A stretch of DNA of 64,000 bases from contig DATGEL010000103.1 of the NCBI GenBank assembly GCA_035310145.1, positions 1 through 64,000 of the forward strand. The letters run 5' to 3'. Positions 50,276 through 58,756 of the stretch are shown piece by piece; the first letter of the stretch is position 1; the number at the start of each line of letters is the position of its first letter. The position numbers and the translations under genes are program-made. The stretch comes from Dehalococcoidia bacterium. Its GTDB lineage: Bacteria; Chloroflexota; Dehalococcoidia; CAUJGQ01. The notes beneath the pieces are model-generated. The model had not been told where the DNA came from, ran no database searches, and was given only the letters and a program-made list of their open reading frames with translations.

Positions 50276-50374
50276 ATATGTAACAGCATAACAGCGAAAA
50301 CAGCATCTGCGCTATGATGGCTCTCGGCCGGTCGATCGCCGCGCGGGCGCGGCCGGCGAGCGGGAGGAAGGCGG

Positions 50375-50728
50375 TTGGTGCGCGGGCGTTGCGAAGCGTT
50401 GGGGTTCACCCCCGTGCGGCTGCTGCTGATCGCCGCGGGACTCGTCGCCGTCTACTGCGGCTTCTCGATCGTGGGCAACTACGTGCACCAGTATCAGCTC
50501 GACCGCGACCGCGCACAGCTTCAGGCGCAGATTCAAACCGAGCAAAGCCGCTACGCCAGGCTCGACGCGCTGCGCCAGTGGATGCAGAGCGACGCCTTCA
50601 TCGAGGCGATGGCCCGCCACGACGGCCTGATCAAGCCCGGCGACCACCCCATCATCGTCTCTGCGCCGTCGCCGTCTCCGGCAGCCGGCGTCGCGGGCGA
50701 CTGGTGGGAGAAGTATTTCGGCCCCTGA
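50375..50728 (+). CDS. FtsB/DivIC-like septum protein
   Basis: 117 aa bitopic membrane protein: short cytoplasmic start, one membrane segment (RLLLIAAGLVAVYCGFSIVG, about 15-35) and a coiled coil (YQLDRDRAQLQAQIQTEQSRYARLDAL, about 40-67) followed by SDAFIEAMARHDGLIKPGD, the FtsB/DivIC pattern. A Pro-rich tail ends in DWWEKYFGP. Starts with TTG at 50375 or GTG at 50378, both after GGGAGGAAGG. Lies just before tilS, a common neighbourhood for divIC. Confidence 0.82.
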   Translation: MVRGRCEALGFTPVRLLLIAAGLVAVYCGFSIVGNYVHQYQLDRDRAQLQAQIQTEQSRYARLDALRQWMQSDAFIEAMARHDGLIKPGDHPIIVSAPSPSPAAGVAGDWWEKYFGP

Positions 50729-50732
50729 CGCC

Positions 50733-52199
50733 ATGCCACGCCGCACCGCGCTGCGCGAGTTCGAGCGGCGGCTGCTGGCGGCGCTGCCGGAGCTGCCCCT
50801 TGTCGATGGCCCGCCACGGCTGATTGTCGCTGCCTCGGGCGGCGCGGATTCCACCGCGTTGTTGTTGGCGCTGCGGGCGCTAGCCGCCGGCGGCTTCCTC
50901 CCCGCCGCCTTGATCGCCTGCCATATCGACCACGGCCTGCGGCCCGAGGCCGCGCGGCTGGCGGAGCAAGCGCTGCTGGCCGCGAATTGCCGCGAGCTGG
51001 ACGTGCCGCTGCTGCTGCGCCGGGTGCAGGTCGAGACTGGAGTGCAGGCGCCTCGCGGCGTGCGGGGCTCTGCCGAAGCGGCGGCGCGGCGGGCGCGCTA
51101 CGCGGCGCTGGGCGCCGTCGCGGCGGAGATCGATGCGGCGGCCGTGCTCACGGCGCATACGGCCGGCGACCAGGCGGAAACCGTGCTGCTGCGCCTGCTG
51201 CGCGGCACCGGCGTCGGCGGGCTGGCGGCCATGCCGCCGCGGAGCCGGCCCTGGGGCGACGGCAGGCCGTTGCTGCTGCGCCCGCTGCTCGGCGCCTGGC
51301 CGGAGCAGACGCGCGGCTATTGCCGCGAGCGTGGCGTTTCCTGGAGCGAGGACGAGACGAACGCCTCGCCGCGCTTCGCCCGCAACCGTGTGCGGCATGA
51401 GCTTTTGCCGTTGCTGCGCTCGCTCGCGCCCGGCGCGGAGCGGTCGCTGCTGCGGCTTGCCGGGCAGGCGCGTGAGCTGGATGCCTGGCTCGACGGCGAG
51501 GTCGAGCGGCTGGCCGCCGCGCTGTGGCGCCGCGATGGCGATGGTTTCCTGCTGAAGAGTTCGCCCGCTGGCCTCGCGCCGTTCATAGGCAAGCAGCTCG
51601 TGGCGCGGGTGCTGGCCGAGCTGCTGGGCGGCGCCGGGGCTCCGGGCGCCCGCCAGGTGGCAGCGGTCTTCTCCTGCTGGCGCGGCACGCTGGGCCGGCG
51701 CTGCGACGTGGGGCAGGGCTGGCGCGCCGAAGCGACGCTCGCCGGGCTGCGCTTCCGCCGCTTGCCGCCTGAAACACCTGCTGCCGCCGGCGCCGCGCTC
51801 CCCGCCGAGGCAGGCGGTTGCCGGCAGTTGGCCTTCGGGCAGACCGAGCTGCCCGGCTGGCGCGTCACCGTCTCGGCCTTCCATCCGCGCGAGCCCGCAC
51901 CTGAGCCGGACACGCTCTCGGCGTACCTCGTGCTGCCGGACCCGGTGCGGCTCTCCGTACGCGGTTGGCGCGCGGGCGACCGCATGCGTCCTGCCGGGCT
52001 GGGCGGCAGCAAGAAGCTGCAGGATATCTTCGTGGACGAACAGGTCGAGCGAGCACGCCGGCCGAGTGTGCCGTTGCTGTTCCTTGACGGCGAGTGCATC
52101 TGGGCCGTTGGTGTGAAGCGTTCGGCGCTCGCCCCGGCCGCGCCGCCGGCGGCGGCGGGCCTGCGCGTCGCCTTCACGCCGTTCGCTGGAACTCTGTAG
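50733..52199 (+). CDS. tilS: tRNA(Ile)-lysidine synthase TilS
   Basis: 488 aa. PP-loop SGGADSTALL, HIDHGLRPEAARLAE, AARRARYAAL and TAHTAGDQAETVLLRLLRGTGVGGLAAM are the TilS N-terminal domain; the C-terminal TilS_C domain includes VRGWRAGDRMRPAGLGGSKKLQDIFVDEQV. Makes lysidine at C34 of tRNA-Ile(CAU) with ATP. Five bases after the FtsB-like gene, so one operon. Confidence 0.95.
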   Translation: MPRRTALREFERRLLAALPELPLVDGPPRLIVAASGGADSTALLLALRALAAGGFLPAALIACHIDHGLRPEAARLAEQALLAANCRELDVPLLLRRVQVETGVQAPRGVRGSAEAAARRARYAALGAVAAEIDAAAVLTAHTAGDQAETVLLRLLRGTGVGGLAAMPPRSRPWGDGRPLLLRPLLGAWPEQTRGYCRERGVSWSEDETNASPRFARNRVRHELLPLLRSLAPGAERSLLRLAGQARELDAWLDGEVERLAAALWRRDGDGFLLKSSPAGLAPFIGKQLVARVLAELLGGAGAPGARQVAAVFSCWRGTLGRRCDVGQGWRAEATLAGLRFRRLPPETPAAAGAALPAEAGGCRQLAFGQTELPGWRVTVSAFHPREPAPEPDTLSAYLVLPDPVRLSVRGWRAGDRMRPAGLGGSKKLQDIFVDEQVERARRPSVPLLFLDGECIWAVGVKRSALAPAAPPAAAGLRVAFTPFAGTL

Positions 52200-52303
52200 C
52201 CGGCGGCGCTTGCCGCTCGCCTGGGGTGTGCAGCCAGACGACCGGCGCGCTACGCTCCGAACTGGCGGCCGTGCGTCGCCATGCAGGGGAGGAGGCCCAA
52301 ACC

Positions 52304-52810
52304 ATGACCGTGTTCGATGCGGTCCGCACCGTGCTTGCCGTGCGCCGCTACAAGGACGAGCCGCTGCCGGCGGAGCTGGTGCGCCGCATCGTGGAAGCCG
52401 CCTGGCTCACGGGCAGCTCGCGCAACGGCCAGCCCTGGCACTTCATCGCCGTGCAGGACCGCGCCATGCTGCGGCGGCTGGGCGGCCTGGCGCAGACGGG
52501 ACCCTACATCGCCGATGCGGCGCTCGCGGTGGTCGTGGTCATGGAGGAGTCCATCTACAACGTCTCCGATGTCAGCCGGGCGGTGCAGTCGATGATGCTG
52601 ACCGCCTGGGACCAAGGCGTCGGCTCAAACTGGGTCGGCTTCGGCAACCTGGACTGGGCCAACGCGGTGCTGGGGATTCCGGCCACGCTGAAGGTGATGG
52701 CGATCGTGCCCTTCGGCTACCCGGTGACGCGGCTGGGGCGGGGCAAGAAGAACCGCAAGCCCTTCGCCGAAATCGTGAGCCGGGAACGCTACGGCCAGCC
52801 GTTCGCGTAG
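52304..52810 (+). CDS. Nitroreductase-family FMN oxidoreductase
   Basis: 168 aa. FDAVRTVLAVRRYKDEPLPAELVRRIVEAAWLTGSSRNGQPWHFIAVQD gives the FMN-binding RxYxxxP...SSxNxQPW start, and GVGSNWVGFGNLDWANAVLGIPATLKVMAIVPFGYP the dimer and cofactor part. Reduces nitro, quinone or flavin compounds with NAD(P)H. GGAGGAGG precedes the ATG. Short for the family but without missing core motifs. Confidence 0.9.
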   Translation: MTVFDAVRTVLAVRRYKDEPLPAELVRRIVEAAWLTGSSRNGQPWHFIAVQDRAMLRRLGGLAQTGPYIADAALAVVVVMEESIYNVSDVSRAVQSMMLTAWDQGVGSNWVGFGNLDWANAVLGIPATLKVMAIVPFGYPVTRLGRGKKNRKPFAEIVSRERYGQPFA

Positions 52811-52892
52811 CCGCACGCTTTTCCCCGTAAGCGCAGGTTACTGGCGGGCACGGCGGTCCAGGCACGTTCACCGTGCCGTACGGTTGGGCAGG

Positions 52893-53873
52893 CTACTCGC
52901 GGGCAGGCGTCACAATGGGCCGCTCCCCGATCGCCAGCGGGCGTTCGGCGTTCGGCGCTGCGCTGCGGTTGACCAGCGCGATGCCGAGCGCGATCAGCGC
53001 TGCGCCCGCGCCCACCAGCGGATGCAGCGTCTCGCCGAGGAAGACGACGCCCGAGAGCACGGCGACCAGCGGCACGAAGAAGACGTTGCCGCTCACCACC
53101 GACGCCTCACCGCGCTCCAGCAGGTAGAGCCAGATCAGCCAGCCGAGCGGGCCGATGATCGCCCCCAGCAGCACCAGCAGCGCGGCCAGGTGCAGCGTCA
53201 GGTTGAGCCGCACCGTTTCGGTGAAGGGCATCAGCGGAATCAGCGGCAGCACGCCGTAGGTGTACTGCAACATCGTTAGCCAGACCAGCGGCGCGCCGGG
53301 CGGCACGCGCTTGAACAGCAGCGTGCTCGCCGTCCAGCAGAGCGCCGCGCCGAACAGCTCGGCATAGCCCAGCCACTGCGGATGGGCGCCAGGGTGGATG
53401 CGGTCGCTGAGCACCACGACGAGCCCGGCGAAGCCGAGCAGCAGGCCGAGCGCCCGCCGCGACCCACCGCGCTCGCCCAGCCACAGCCGCGCCGCCAGCG
53501 CCACGAGCAACGGCTGCGCGTAGACGATCAGCGAGGCCTCGCCGGAGCTGACATGTTGCGAACCCAGGTTGATGAAGCCGGAGAGCCCGGCCACGTTGAA
53601 GACGCCCAGCACGAAGGCGAAGCGGTGAAAGCGCCAGTCGCGTGGGAGCGGCCCGCCCAGCGCGAGGGCGAAGGCCAGAGCAGGCAGCACACCGGCGCCA
53701 CGTGCGGCCACGGCCAGCATCAGCGGCGAGGCGTCGTGCAGCGCCGCCTTCACCACCGTGTAGGTCACACCCCAGAACAGGCAGAGCAGGGCGACGAGCG
53801 CCGCCGTCACCACGCCGCCCGGCAGGCCGAGGATCGGCCGCGGGCGTTGCAGCACACGCTGACCGGCTGCCAT
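52893..53873 (-). CDS. EamA/DMT-family transporter
   Basis: 326 aa with ten predicted membrane helices in two EamA repeats: first LVALLCLFWGVTYTVVKAALHDASPLMLAV to GLVVVLSDRIHPG, second AELFGAALCWTASTLLFKRVPPGAPL to LIALGIALVNR. Likely exports a small metabolite or amino acid. GGAGG is thirteen bases before the ATG. Convergent to the nitroreductase gene. Confidence 0.9.
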   Translation of the reverse strand: MAAGQRVLQRPRPILGLPGGVVTAALVALLCLFWGVTYTVVKAALHDASPLMLAVAARGAGVLPALAFALALGGPLPRDWRFHRFAFVLGVFNVAGLSGFINLGSQHVSSGEASLIVYAQPLLVALAARLWLGERGGSRRALGLLLGFAGLVVVLSDRIHPGAHPQWLGYAELFGAALCWTASTLLFKRVPPGAPLVWLTMLQYTYGVLPLIPLMPFTETVRLNLTLHLAALLVLLGAIIGPLGWLIWLYLLERGEASVVSGNVFFVPLVAVLSGVVFLGETLHPLVGAGAALIALGIALVNRSAAPNAERPLAIGERPIVTPARE

Positions 53874-53991
53874 CGGTGGGTGGCCTCCCCTATGCGTTGG
53901 TTGAGGCTCAGCCTACCCTACCCTGCCTTGCCGGCGCACCGAGGCCGGGCCCGGCGCTGAGGAGCGCCCACTCGCTGGCTCGACCGGCCGG

Positions 53992-54471
53992 CTACCGGTG
54001 TGTGAGCCGGCGCAGCTGGCGCGTCAGTCGCGCGGCGCGCTGCTTGCGCCACTGCTCGACCTCCTGTCGGTAGACCAGGCGCGTGCGCCGCCCGCGGACC
54101 GGCATCGCATCCGCCGGTGCGGGCGTTGCGGTGAGTCGCCCGCGAGCGATGGCGTTGGTGATGGCCCCGAGGGTGACGCCGGCGATCTGCGCCGCCTCGG
54201 CCAGTGTCAGCGTCGCCGATGCCTCCTGAGCCAGCCGTTGCACTTCGGCGTCTACTTCGTCGTGCGCTTCGCAGGCAAGCTGTACGCGGTGTTCATCGGC
54301 GAAATGGAAGCTCAGTGCGGACTCGATCAGATCGATGACCTCCGCTTCGCTTGAGCCGACCGCGACGACCCCCGGCATTGCCGGAACATAGGCTCCCCAC
54401 GCCTTGTCCTCCTGCTCGACCACGACATGCACCGCGGGGCGCACCACGATGTCCTGCAGACGATGATCCAT
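53992..54471 (-). CDS. HicB-like antitoxin with C-terminal excisionase-type HTH
   Basis: 159 aa. Residues about 10-70 (VHVVVEQEDKAWGAYVPAMPGVVAVGSSEAEVIDLIESALSFH) are a HicB fold. Residues about 85-155 (LTLAEAAQIAGVTLGAITNAIARGRL then RLVYRQEVEQWRKQR) are an excisionase/MerR-type helix-turn-helix instead of the ribbon-helix-helix or HTH_3 more usual in HicB. The ATG at 54471 has GGGAGG eight bases upstream. Binds and neutralises HicA and represses the operon, probably through the inverted repeat at 54724-54755. Confidence 0.82.
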   Translation of the reverse strand: MDHRLQDIVVRPAVHVVVEQEDKAWGAYVPAMPGVVAVGSSEAEVIDLIESALSFHFADEHRVQLACEAHDEVDAEVQRLAQEASATLTLAEAAQIAGVTLGAITNAIARGRLTATPAPADAMPVRGRRTRLVYRQEVEQWRKQRAARLTRQLRRLTHR

Positions 54472-54509
54472 CCTCTCCACCTCCCGGCTGAGTGACCCGC
54501 GGTGCAGGT

Positions 54510-54701
54510 CTACCGCTTGAGTCCTGCTTGCCGAAGCACTGCGCCCAGCGTGCCCGTCGGCATATCCTTGCCGTCGTGACCGGCCACGGTGACGGCGCCG
54601 GACTTCCGCGGATGGCGATATTGGCGATGGCTGGCCTTGCCGCCGCGGACCTCATACCAGCCGTCCGCCTCAGGCTGCTTCACCCCGTCTCGGACTTTCA
54701 A
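54510..54701 (-). CDS. HicA-like mRNA interferase toxin
   Basis: 63 aa. KVRDGVKQPEADGWYEVRGGKASHRQYRHPRKSGAVTVAGHDGKDMPTGTLGAVLRQAGL matches HicA throughout, with the catalytic His25 in the SHRQYxHP motif. A TTG at 54701 is the only possible start because a stop lies four codons upstream; AAGG and GAG precede it. First gene of the toxin-antitoxin pair; HicB starts 38 bases after it. Confidence 0.88.
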   Translation of the reverse strand: MKVRDGVKQPEADGWYEVRGGKASHRQYRHPRKSGAVTVAGHDGKDMPTGTLGAVLRQAGLKR

Positions 54702-54723
54702 CTCTCGCCTTCAACGATGGTTT

Positions 54724-54755
54724 ACTGCACCGCTATACTACTGAATTTGTGCAGT
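54724..54755. promoter_or_regulatory. Operator-like inverted repeat upstream of hicAB
   Basis: Perfect 7-base arms ACTGCAC (54724-54730) and GTGCAGT (54749-54755) separated by 18 AT-rich bases that contain TATACT on the plus strand and TAGTAT on the minus strand. Located 23 bases before the hicA start. Likely binding site for HicB; the exact promoter is not settled. Confidence 0.5.
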
Positions 54756-54885
54756 TAGAGTCGGCACGAAGAATGCAAGAAGAGCAGCGTGGCGGCGCCG
54801 TTCGCCGCCCAGATCCCGGCAGGCACTGAAGATTCGCGTGGCCGCTTCGATACTTTGGCGGACCTGGTTCAGAAGCGAGGCGGCG

Positions 54886-55482
54886 ATGGACCCCACGATC
54901 TACGACAGCCTGACCGGCCTCTCCGGCGTCGCCCTGTTCAGCGGTCAACTGGACCGTGCCTATCGCCGCGAGCTGGCCGGTGAACGCGGGCTGGCGGTGC
55001 TGGCCCTTGGTGTGCCGCAGGTCGACTGGCTGCGCCGCCAGTACGGCGACGCTTTCGTCGATCTCGGCCTGGTCGGCGTGTCACGGGCGTTGTCCGAGAG
55101 CCTGCGCCGCGTCGACCGCACGGCCCACCTCGGCGACGGCCGCTTCCTCGCCTTCGCCAGCCATCTGCGCTCGCCTGGCGACGCCACGCGGCTGGCCCAG
55201 CGCGTTCACGACCGCGTGCGCTGGGTCTTCCGGCTCGAAGGCAACGTGGAGCGTGTGCCCGTGCGCCTGGGCATGAGCCTGCGTATCCCTTGCGAGCGCA
55301 ACTCGCTTGCGGCGCTGCTGATCGAGGAGGCGATGCGGGCCCTGTTCGACGCCTCAGACGAGGGCGTACATCTCTTCGGCGCCGGCCGCCTGACGCTGGT
55401 GCCAACCGCTGCCGCCGCTGCTCCTGGTTCCGCTACCGACCGCCGCTGGACCGATCACGAGTCTCCGCCGGCGCTCGCCTGA
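54886..55482 (+). CDS. Degenerate GGDEF-domain protein
   Basis: 198 aa. DSLTGLSGVALFSGQLDRAYRRELAGERGLAVLALGVPQVDWLRRQYGDAFVDLGLVGVSRAL follows the GGDEF fold (DxLTGLxNR start and the FKxxND-like strand), but the catalytic signature is LGDGRFLAF instead of GGDEF, so no diguanylate cyclase activity is expected. Possibly a c-di-GMP- or GTP-binding or purely structural relative. No sensor domain or membrane segment. RBS region GCGAGGCGG. A stand-alone gene. Confidence 0.68.
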   Translation: MDPTIYDSLTGLSGVALFSGQLDRAYRRELAGERGLAVLALGVPQVDWLRRQYGDAFVDLGLVGVSRALSESLRRVDRTAHLGDGRFLAFASHLRSPGDATRLAQRVHDRVRWVFRLEGNVERVPVRLGMSLRIPCERNSLAALLIEEAMRALFDASDEGVHLFGAGRLTLVPTAAAAAPGSATDRRWTDHESPPALA

Positions 55483-55603
55483 TTGGACGCGCATTGCCTG
55501 GGGCCGGCGCCGCCCGGCTCAGCTCCATCCGCTGTCGCAAGGCCCGTGGCTTGCCGCGCTCCGGCGATGACCGCTTGCCGCGACATGTCCCCGGAGTGAG
55601 CCC

Positions 55604-57688
55604 CTACTCCGAGAGCCGGCTGACCTGCACCCGCGCCTCGTAGGCCGCGGCGCCGGACGGCTCGAAGGCGCGCACGGCCGCGTCCGGCACCGCGCGGGCG
55701 CCGCTGGTCAGGTCATTGATCCCCGGCCAGCCGTCGTGCATCCAGACCACGCCCGCCGGCACGCGCTCCGTCACGAGCGACCGCGCCTGCATGGCGCCGC
55801 GGTCGTTGTGAATGCGGATCGCCTCGCCGTCGGCCAGGCCGCGCGCGGCGGCGTCGGCGGGGTTGAGCCAGAGGCGCGGCTCGGGGTCGGCGTCCGCGAG
55901 CGTGGGCAGCGCCCGGCCGTGGTCGTAGAAGGCGTGGAAGTGCGTGATCGCGCGGCCCTGGCGGAAGAGCAAGGGAAAGCGTGCGGCGCGTTCCGGCTGG
56001 CGGCTTGCGTCTTCGTGCACCGGCTCGTAGACCGGCAGCGGCGGCAGGCCCATCGCCTCTGCCTTCGCGGAGTAGAACTCGACCTTGCCCGAGGGCGTAG
56101 CGAAGCGCAGATCCGGGTGCGCGACCTCGGAGACGGCCAGCCGGTGGATACCGCCCTCGGCGCGCAGCTGCTCGGCGCTGATGCGGCCCGTCGCCTCGTG
56201 ATCGAAGGCCGCGGACATCAGCTCGTCGGCGCTGGCCCAGGGGAAGAAGTCCTGCAGCGGGCCGGCGAAGCGCTCGTCGGCGCGCAGCCGTTCGGCGAGC
56301 TGTTGCAACACCCAGGAGGCCGAGCGCGCCGCGCCGCGTGGCGAGATCGCCTGTTCCATCAGGTAGAGGTGGGTGGCCGTCGCCTTGTAGCCGGTCTCCT
56401 CCAGCCACGAGGTGCCGGGCAGCACCACGTCGGCGTAGCCGCGCGCCGTCTCATTCATGAACAGGTCGAAGCAGGCGACGAGATCCATCTTCGCCAGCGC
56501 CGCGGCCACGCGGCTCGTGTCCGCAAACGACGACAGCATGTTGGTGCCAAGCAGCAGCAGCACCTTGATCCGCCCTGCGTCCAACGCGTCGAGCACGCTG
56601 CTCATCTCGGAGATCACGTAATCGCCCGGCGGCCGCGTCTCGACCGCGGCCAGGTTGGCGAAGCCGCCGCCGTGCGCCTGCGCCGCGTGGCGCGGCCCGA
56701 AGCCGCCGCCCGGCTGCCCCAGTGCGCCCGTCAGCCCCGGCAGGCAGGCGACGGCGCGGCTGCCGTACCAGCCGTTGCCGCTCTTGTGCATCGAAGAGCC
56801 GCCGAGCAGGATCATGCTGTGCCGCGTCGCCGCGTAGCGCCGAGCAAGCGCCTGCACCGCGGCGGCGGGAATGCCCGTCTGCGCCTCGGTCCACGCCGGC
56901 GTGAACTGGCGCACATGCTCGGCAAACGCCGCGAAGCCCTCGCCGTGCTCCGCCACGAAGGCGGCGTCGTGCAGCCCCTCCCCGGTGATCACGTGCGCCA
57001 TGCCGAGCGCCAGCGCCGCGTCAGCGCCCGGCTTGATCAGGTACGCCTCGTCCGCCTGCGCGAAGGCCTCGCTGCGGCGCACGTCGATGGCGACGACGTA
57101 GGCGCCGCGGCGCTTCGCCGCGATCACGTGCGGCGCCGTGCCGGGCTGGCTGATCAGATTTGCTCCCCAGAGCAGGATCAGCTCGGCGTTGGCCGCCATA
57201 TCTTCTTTCGTGTTCACCTCGGTCGGCCCGGTGAGCGTCAGGCCGAAGCCGCCCAGCCCCCAGCAGACGATCGAGGGGTTCCACCACTGGAAACCGGCCA
57301 TGTTGGCGAAGCGCTGCGTCACCTGCCGGTGCAGCGTATTCACGATCAGCCCGTGCCCATGCCAGACGGCGACCGCCTCCGGCCCCGCGCGCAGCATCGC
57401 CTCCGCGACGCGCTCGAGGGCGGCGTCCCAGCTCGCGTCGCGCCAGGCGCCGGGCTCGCGCCGCTCGCGCAGGCGCGGCTGCAAGAGGCGCAACGGGTTG
57501 TCTACGATCTCGCCGGCCGCCTGTCCGCGGATGCAGAGGAAGCCGTGGCTGTCCGGGTTCTCCGTGTCGCCGTGGATCGCACGCACGCGGTCGTCTTCGA
57601 CCTCCACGATCATGCCGCAGTAGGTCGGATTGCAGTTCATCGGACACATCGTGCGCACGCTGCGGGCGGTCTCCGGTGCTGCCGTCAT
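55604..57688 (-). CDS. Molybdopterin-dependent oxidoreductase (694 aa)
   Basis: Second member of the DMSO-reductase superfamily. [4Fe-4S] site C15-x3-C19-x4-C24...C52 (MCPMNCNPTYCG and FLCIRG), then NPSIVCWGLGGFGLTLTG with C142 near the Mo site, molybdopterin blocks LLWGANLISQPGTAPH and VLLLLGTNML, and C-terminal barrel LWLNPADAAARGLADGEAIRIHN. Shorter than the 951-aa enzyme, similar to formate dehydrogenase alpha/assimilatory nitrate reductase lengths. No Tat signal. GAGAGGAAC precedes the start. No partner subunit gene is adjacent; 83 bases follow the DUF4214 gene. Confidence 0.87.
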   Translation of the reverse strand: MTAAPETARSVRTMCPMNCNPTYCGMIVEVEDDRVRAIHGDTENPDSHGFLCIRGQAAGEIVDNPLRLLQPRLRERREPGAWRDASWDAALERVAEAMLRAGPEAVAVWHGHGLIVNTLHRQVTQRFANMAGFQWWNPSIVCWGLGGFGLTLTGPTEVNTKEDMAANAELILLWGANLISQPGTAPHVIAAKRRGAYVVAIDVRRSEAFAQADEAYLIKPGADAALALGMAHVITGEGLHDAAFVAEHGEGFAAFAEHVRQFTPAWTEAQTGIPAAAVQALARRYAATRHSMILLGGSSMHKSGNGWYGSRAVACLPGLTGALGQPGGGFGPRHAAQAHGGGFANLAAVETRPPGDYVISEMSSVLDALDAGRIKVLLLLGTNMLSSFADTSRVAAALAKMDLVACFDLFMNETARGYADVVLPGTSWLEETGYKATATHLYLMEQAISPRGAARSASWVLQQLAERLRADERFAGPLQDFFPWASADELMSAAFDHEATGRISAEQLRAEGGIHRLAVSEVAHPDLRFATPSGKVEFYSAKAEAMGLPPLPVYEPVHEDASRQPERAARFPLLFRQGRAITHFHAFYDHGRALPTLADADPEPRLWLNPADAAARGLADGEAIRIHNDRGAMQARSLVTERVPAGVVWMHDGWPGINDLTSGARAVPDAAVRAFEPSGAAAYEARVQVSRLSE

Positions 57689-57771
57689 GGGGCCGGTTCC
57701 TCTCTCGAGTCGCGGGCCGCGCCTCTGCGGACGCGGCCACGGTTGTGCTGAGTATAGCCGCCGCGCCCGGC

Positions 57772-58617
57772 TTATGCGGCGTGGCGGCGCAGGTACTCGT
57801 CCGAGCCGATCAGCGCGACGCGCACGTTGGTACTCGTCCGGCCCTCTGCCATGGCGCCGAGCAGCCAGCGTTGCTCCTCGGCCGTGGGGGCGCGGCCGAG
57901 GTACTGCTGAAAGGCGGCGGCGAGGAAGGCACGGCGGTACTCGTCGCCGAGGCCGAGCGCGTCGGCGATGTCGCCGCGCCCCGCGCCGGCGTTCAGCGCC
58001 GCAAGCTGGGAGTCGCGCTCCGCGGGCGTTGGCTCGCGGTGCAGCATCTCCTTGAAGGCCCCGTCGAGCCAGGCGGCGTCAGAGCTGCCCTGGTGCTGGA
58101 AGTATTCCGGCGAGCCGAGCAGACCGGCGATCAGCTGCTCCTGCGACTCGCCGTTCTTCAGCGCGGCCGACCAGGCGGCGAGCGCATCCGCGTCGGCGGC
58201 GCGGCCCAGCAGCCGCTGATACGTGGTGTTGACGAACATCGCATCGTATTCCGGCGATGAATACAACGCGGCCGCCACCTGCAGGCGGGTGGCGCCGCCG
58301 TCGAGCGCGGTGAGCCAGCGGTCGAGCAGGTCAACCGCGGGTGGCGAACCGAAGATGTCCTGGTAGGCGGCGCGTACGAAGGCTTCGTTCCGCTGCCGTG
58401 TGGCCGCCGGGTTCGCGGTTGGCGAAGGAGTCTCGGCCGCGGGTGTTCGGGCGGCGGCCGCGGCCAGGGCCGTGCTTGAGGGCGCCGGATCGTGAGGCGC
58501 CCGCGCGCAGTGCGTCGTCAGGATCGCGCCGGCAAGCAGGCCGGCGGGCGCCGCGGCCGCCACCACCAGCCAGTAGCGCACCGAGCGCACGCTCCACCAG
58601 GACGGGATTACGCGCAC
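57772..58617 (-). CDS. Exported DUF4214-repeat protein
   Basis: 281 aa. GTG start at 58617 after GGGAGGG. A membrane segment (YWLVVAAAAPAGLLAGAILTT, about 15-35) and Ala/Pro linker precede two or more DUF4214-like units: VRAAYQDIFGSPP...LDRWLTAL, FVNTTYQRLLGRAADADALAAWSAAL and FLAAAFQQYLGRAPTAEEQRWLLGAM, each with the F/YxxxxYxxxLGRxxD...W pattern. Function of the repeat is unknown; it is found in secreted and S-layer-like proteins. Probably anchored outside the membrane. Possible minus-strand -10 TATACT (57751-57756) downstream of it serves the oxidoreductase. Confidence 0.75.
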   Translation of the reverse strand: MRVIPSWWSVRSVRYWLVVAAAAPAGLLAGAILTTHCARAPHDPAPSSTALAAAAARTPAAETPSPTANPAATRQRNEAFVRAAYQDIFGSPPAVDLLDRWLTALDGGATRLQVAAALYSSPEYDAMFVNTTYQRLLGRAADADALAAWSAALKNGESQEQLIAGLLGSPEYFQHQGSSDAAWLDGAFKEMLHREPTPAERDSQLAALNAGAGRGDIADALGLGDEYRRAFLAAAFQQYLGRAPTAEEQRWLLGAMAEGRTSTNVRVALIGSDEYLRRHAA

Positions 58618-58756
58618 GTCGCCGCTGCCCTCCCTTTGCCGTGAGCTTAGCAAACACGCTCCGGAAGACCGGGCGGTCAGGCCGCGAAGCCGTTCGTCCG
58701 CAGCGGTGATCGCGTACGCTGTTCCCGGCAAACCCCGGTTCGCGGGAGGCAGCAGA

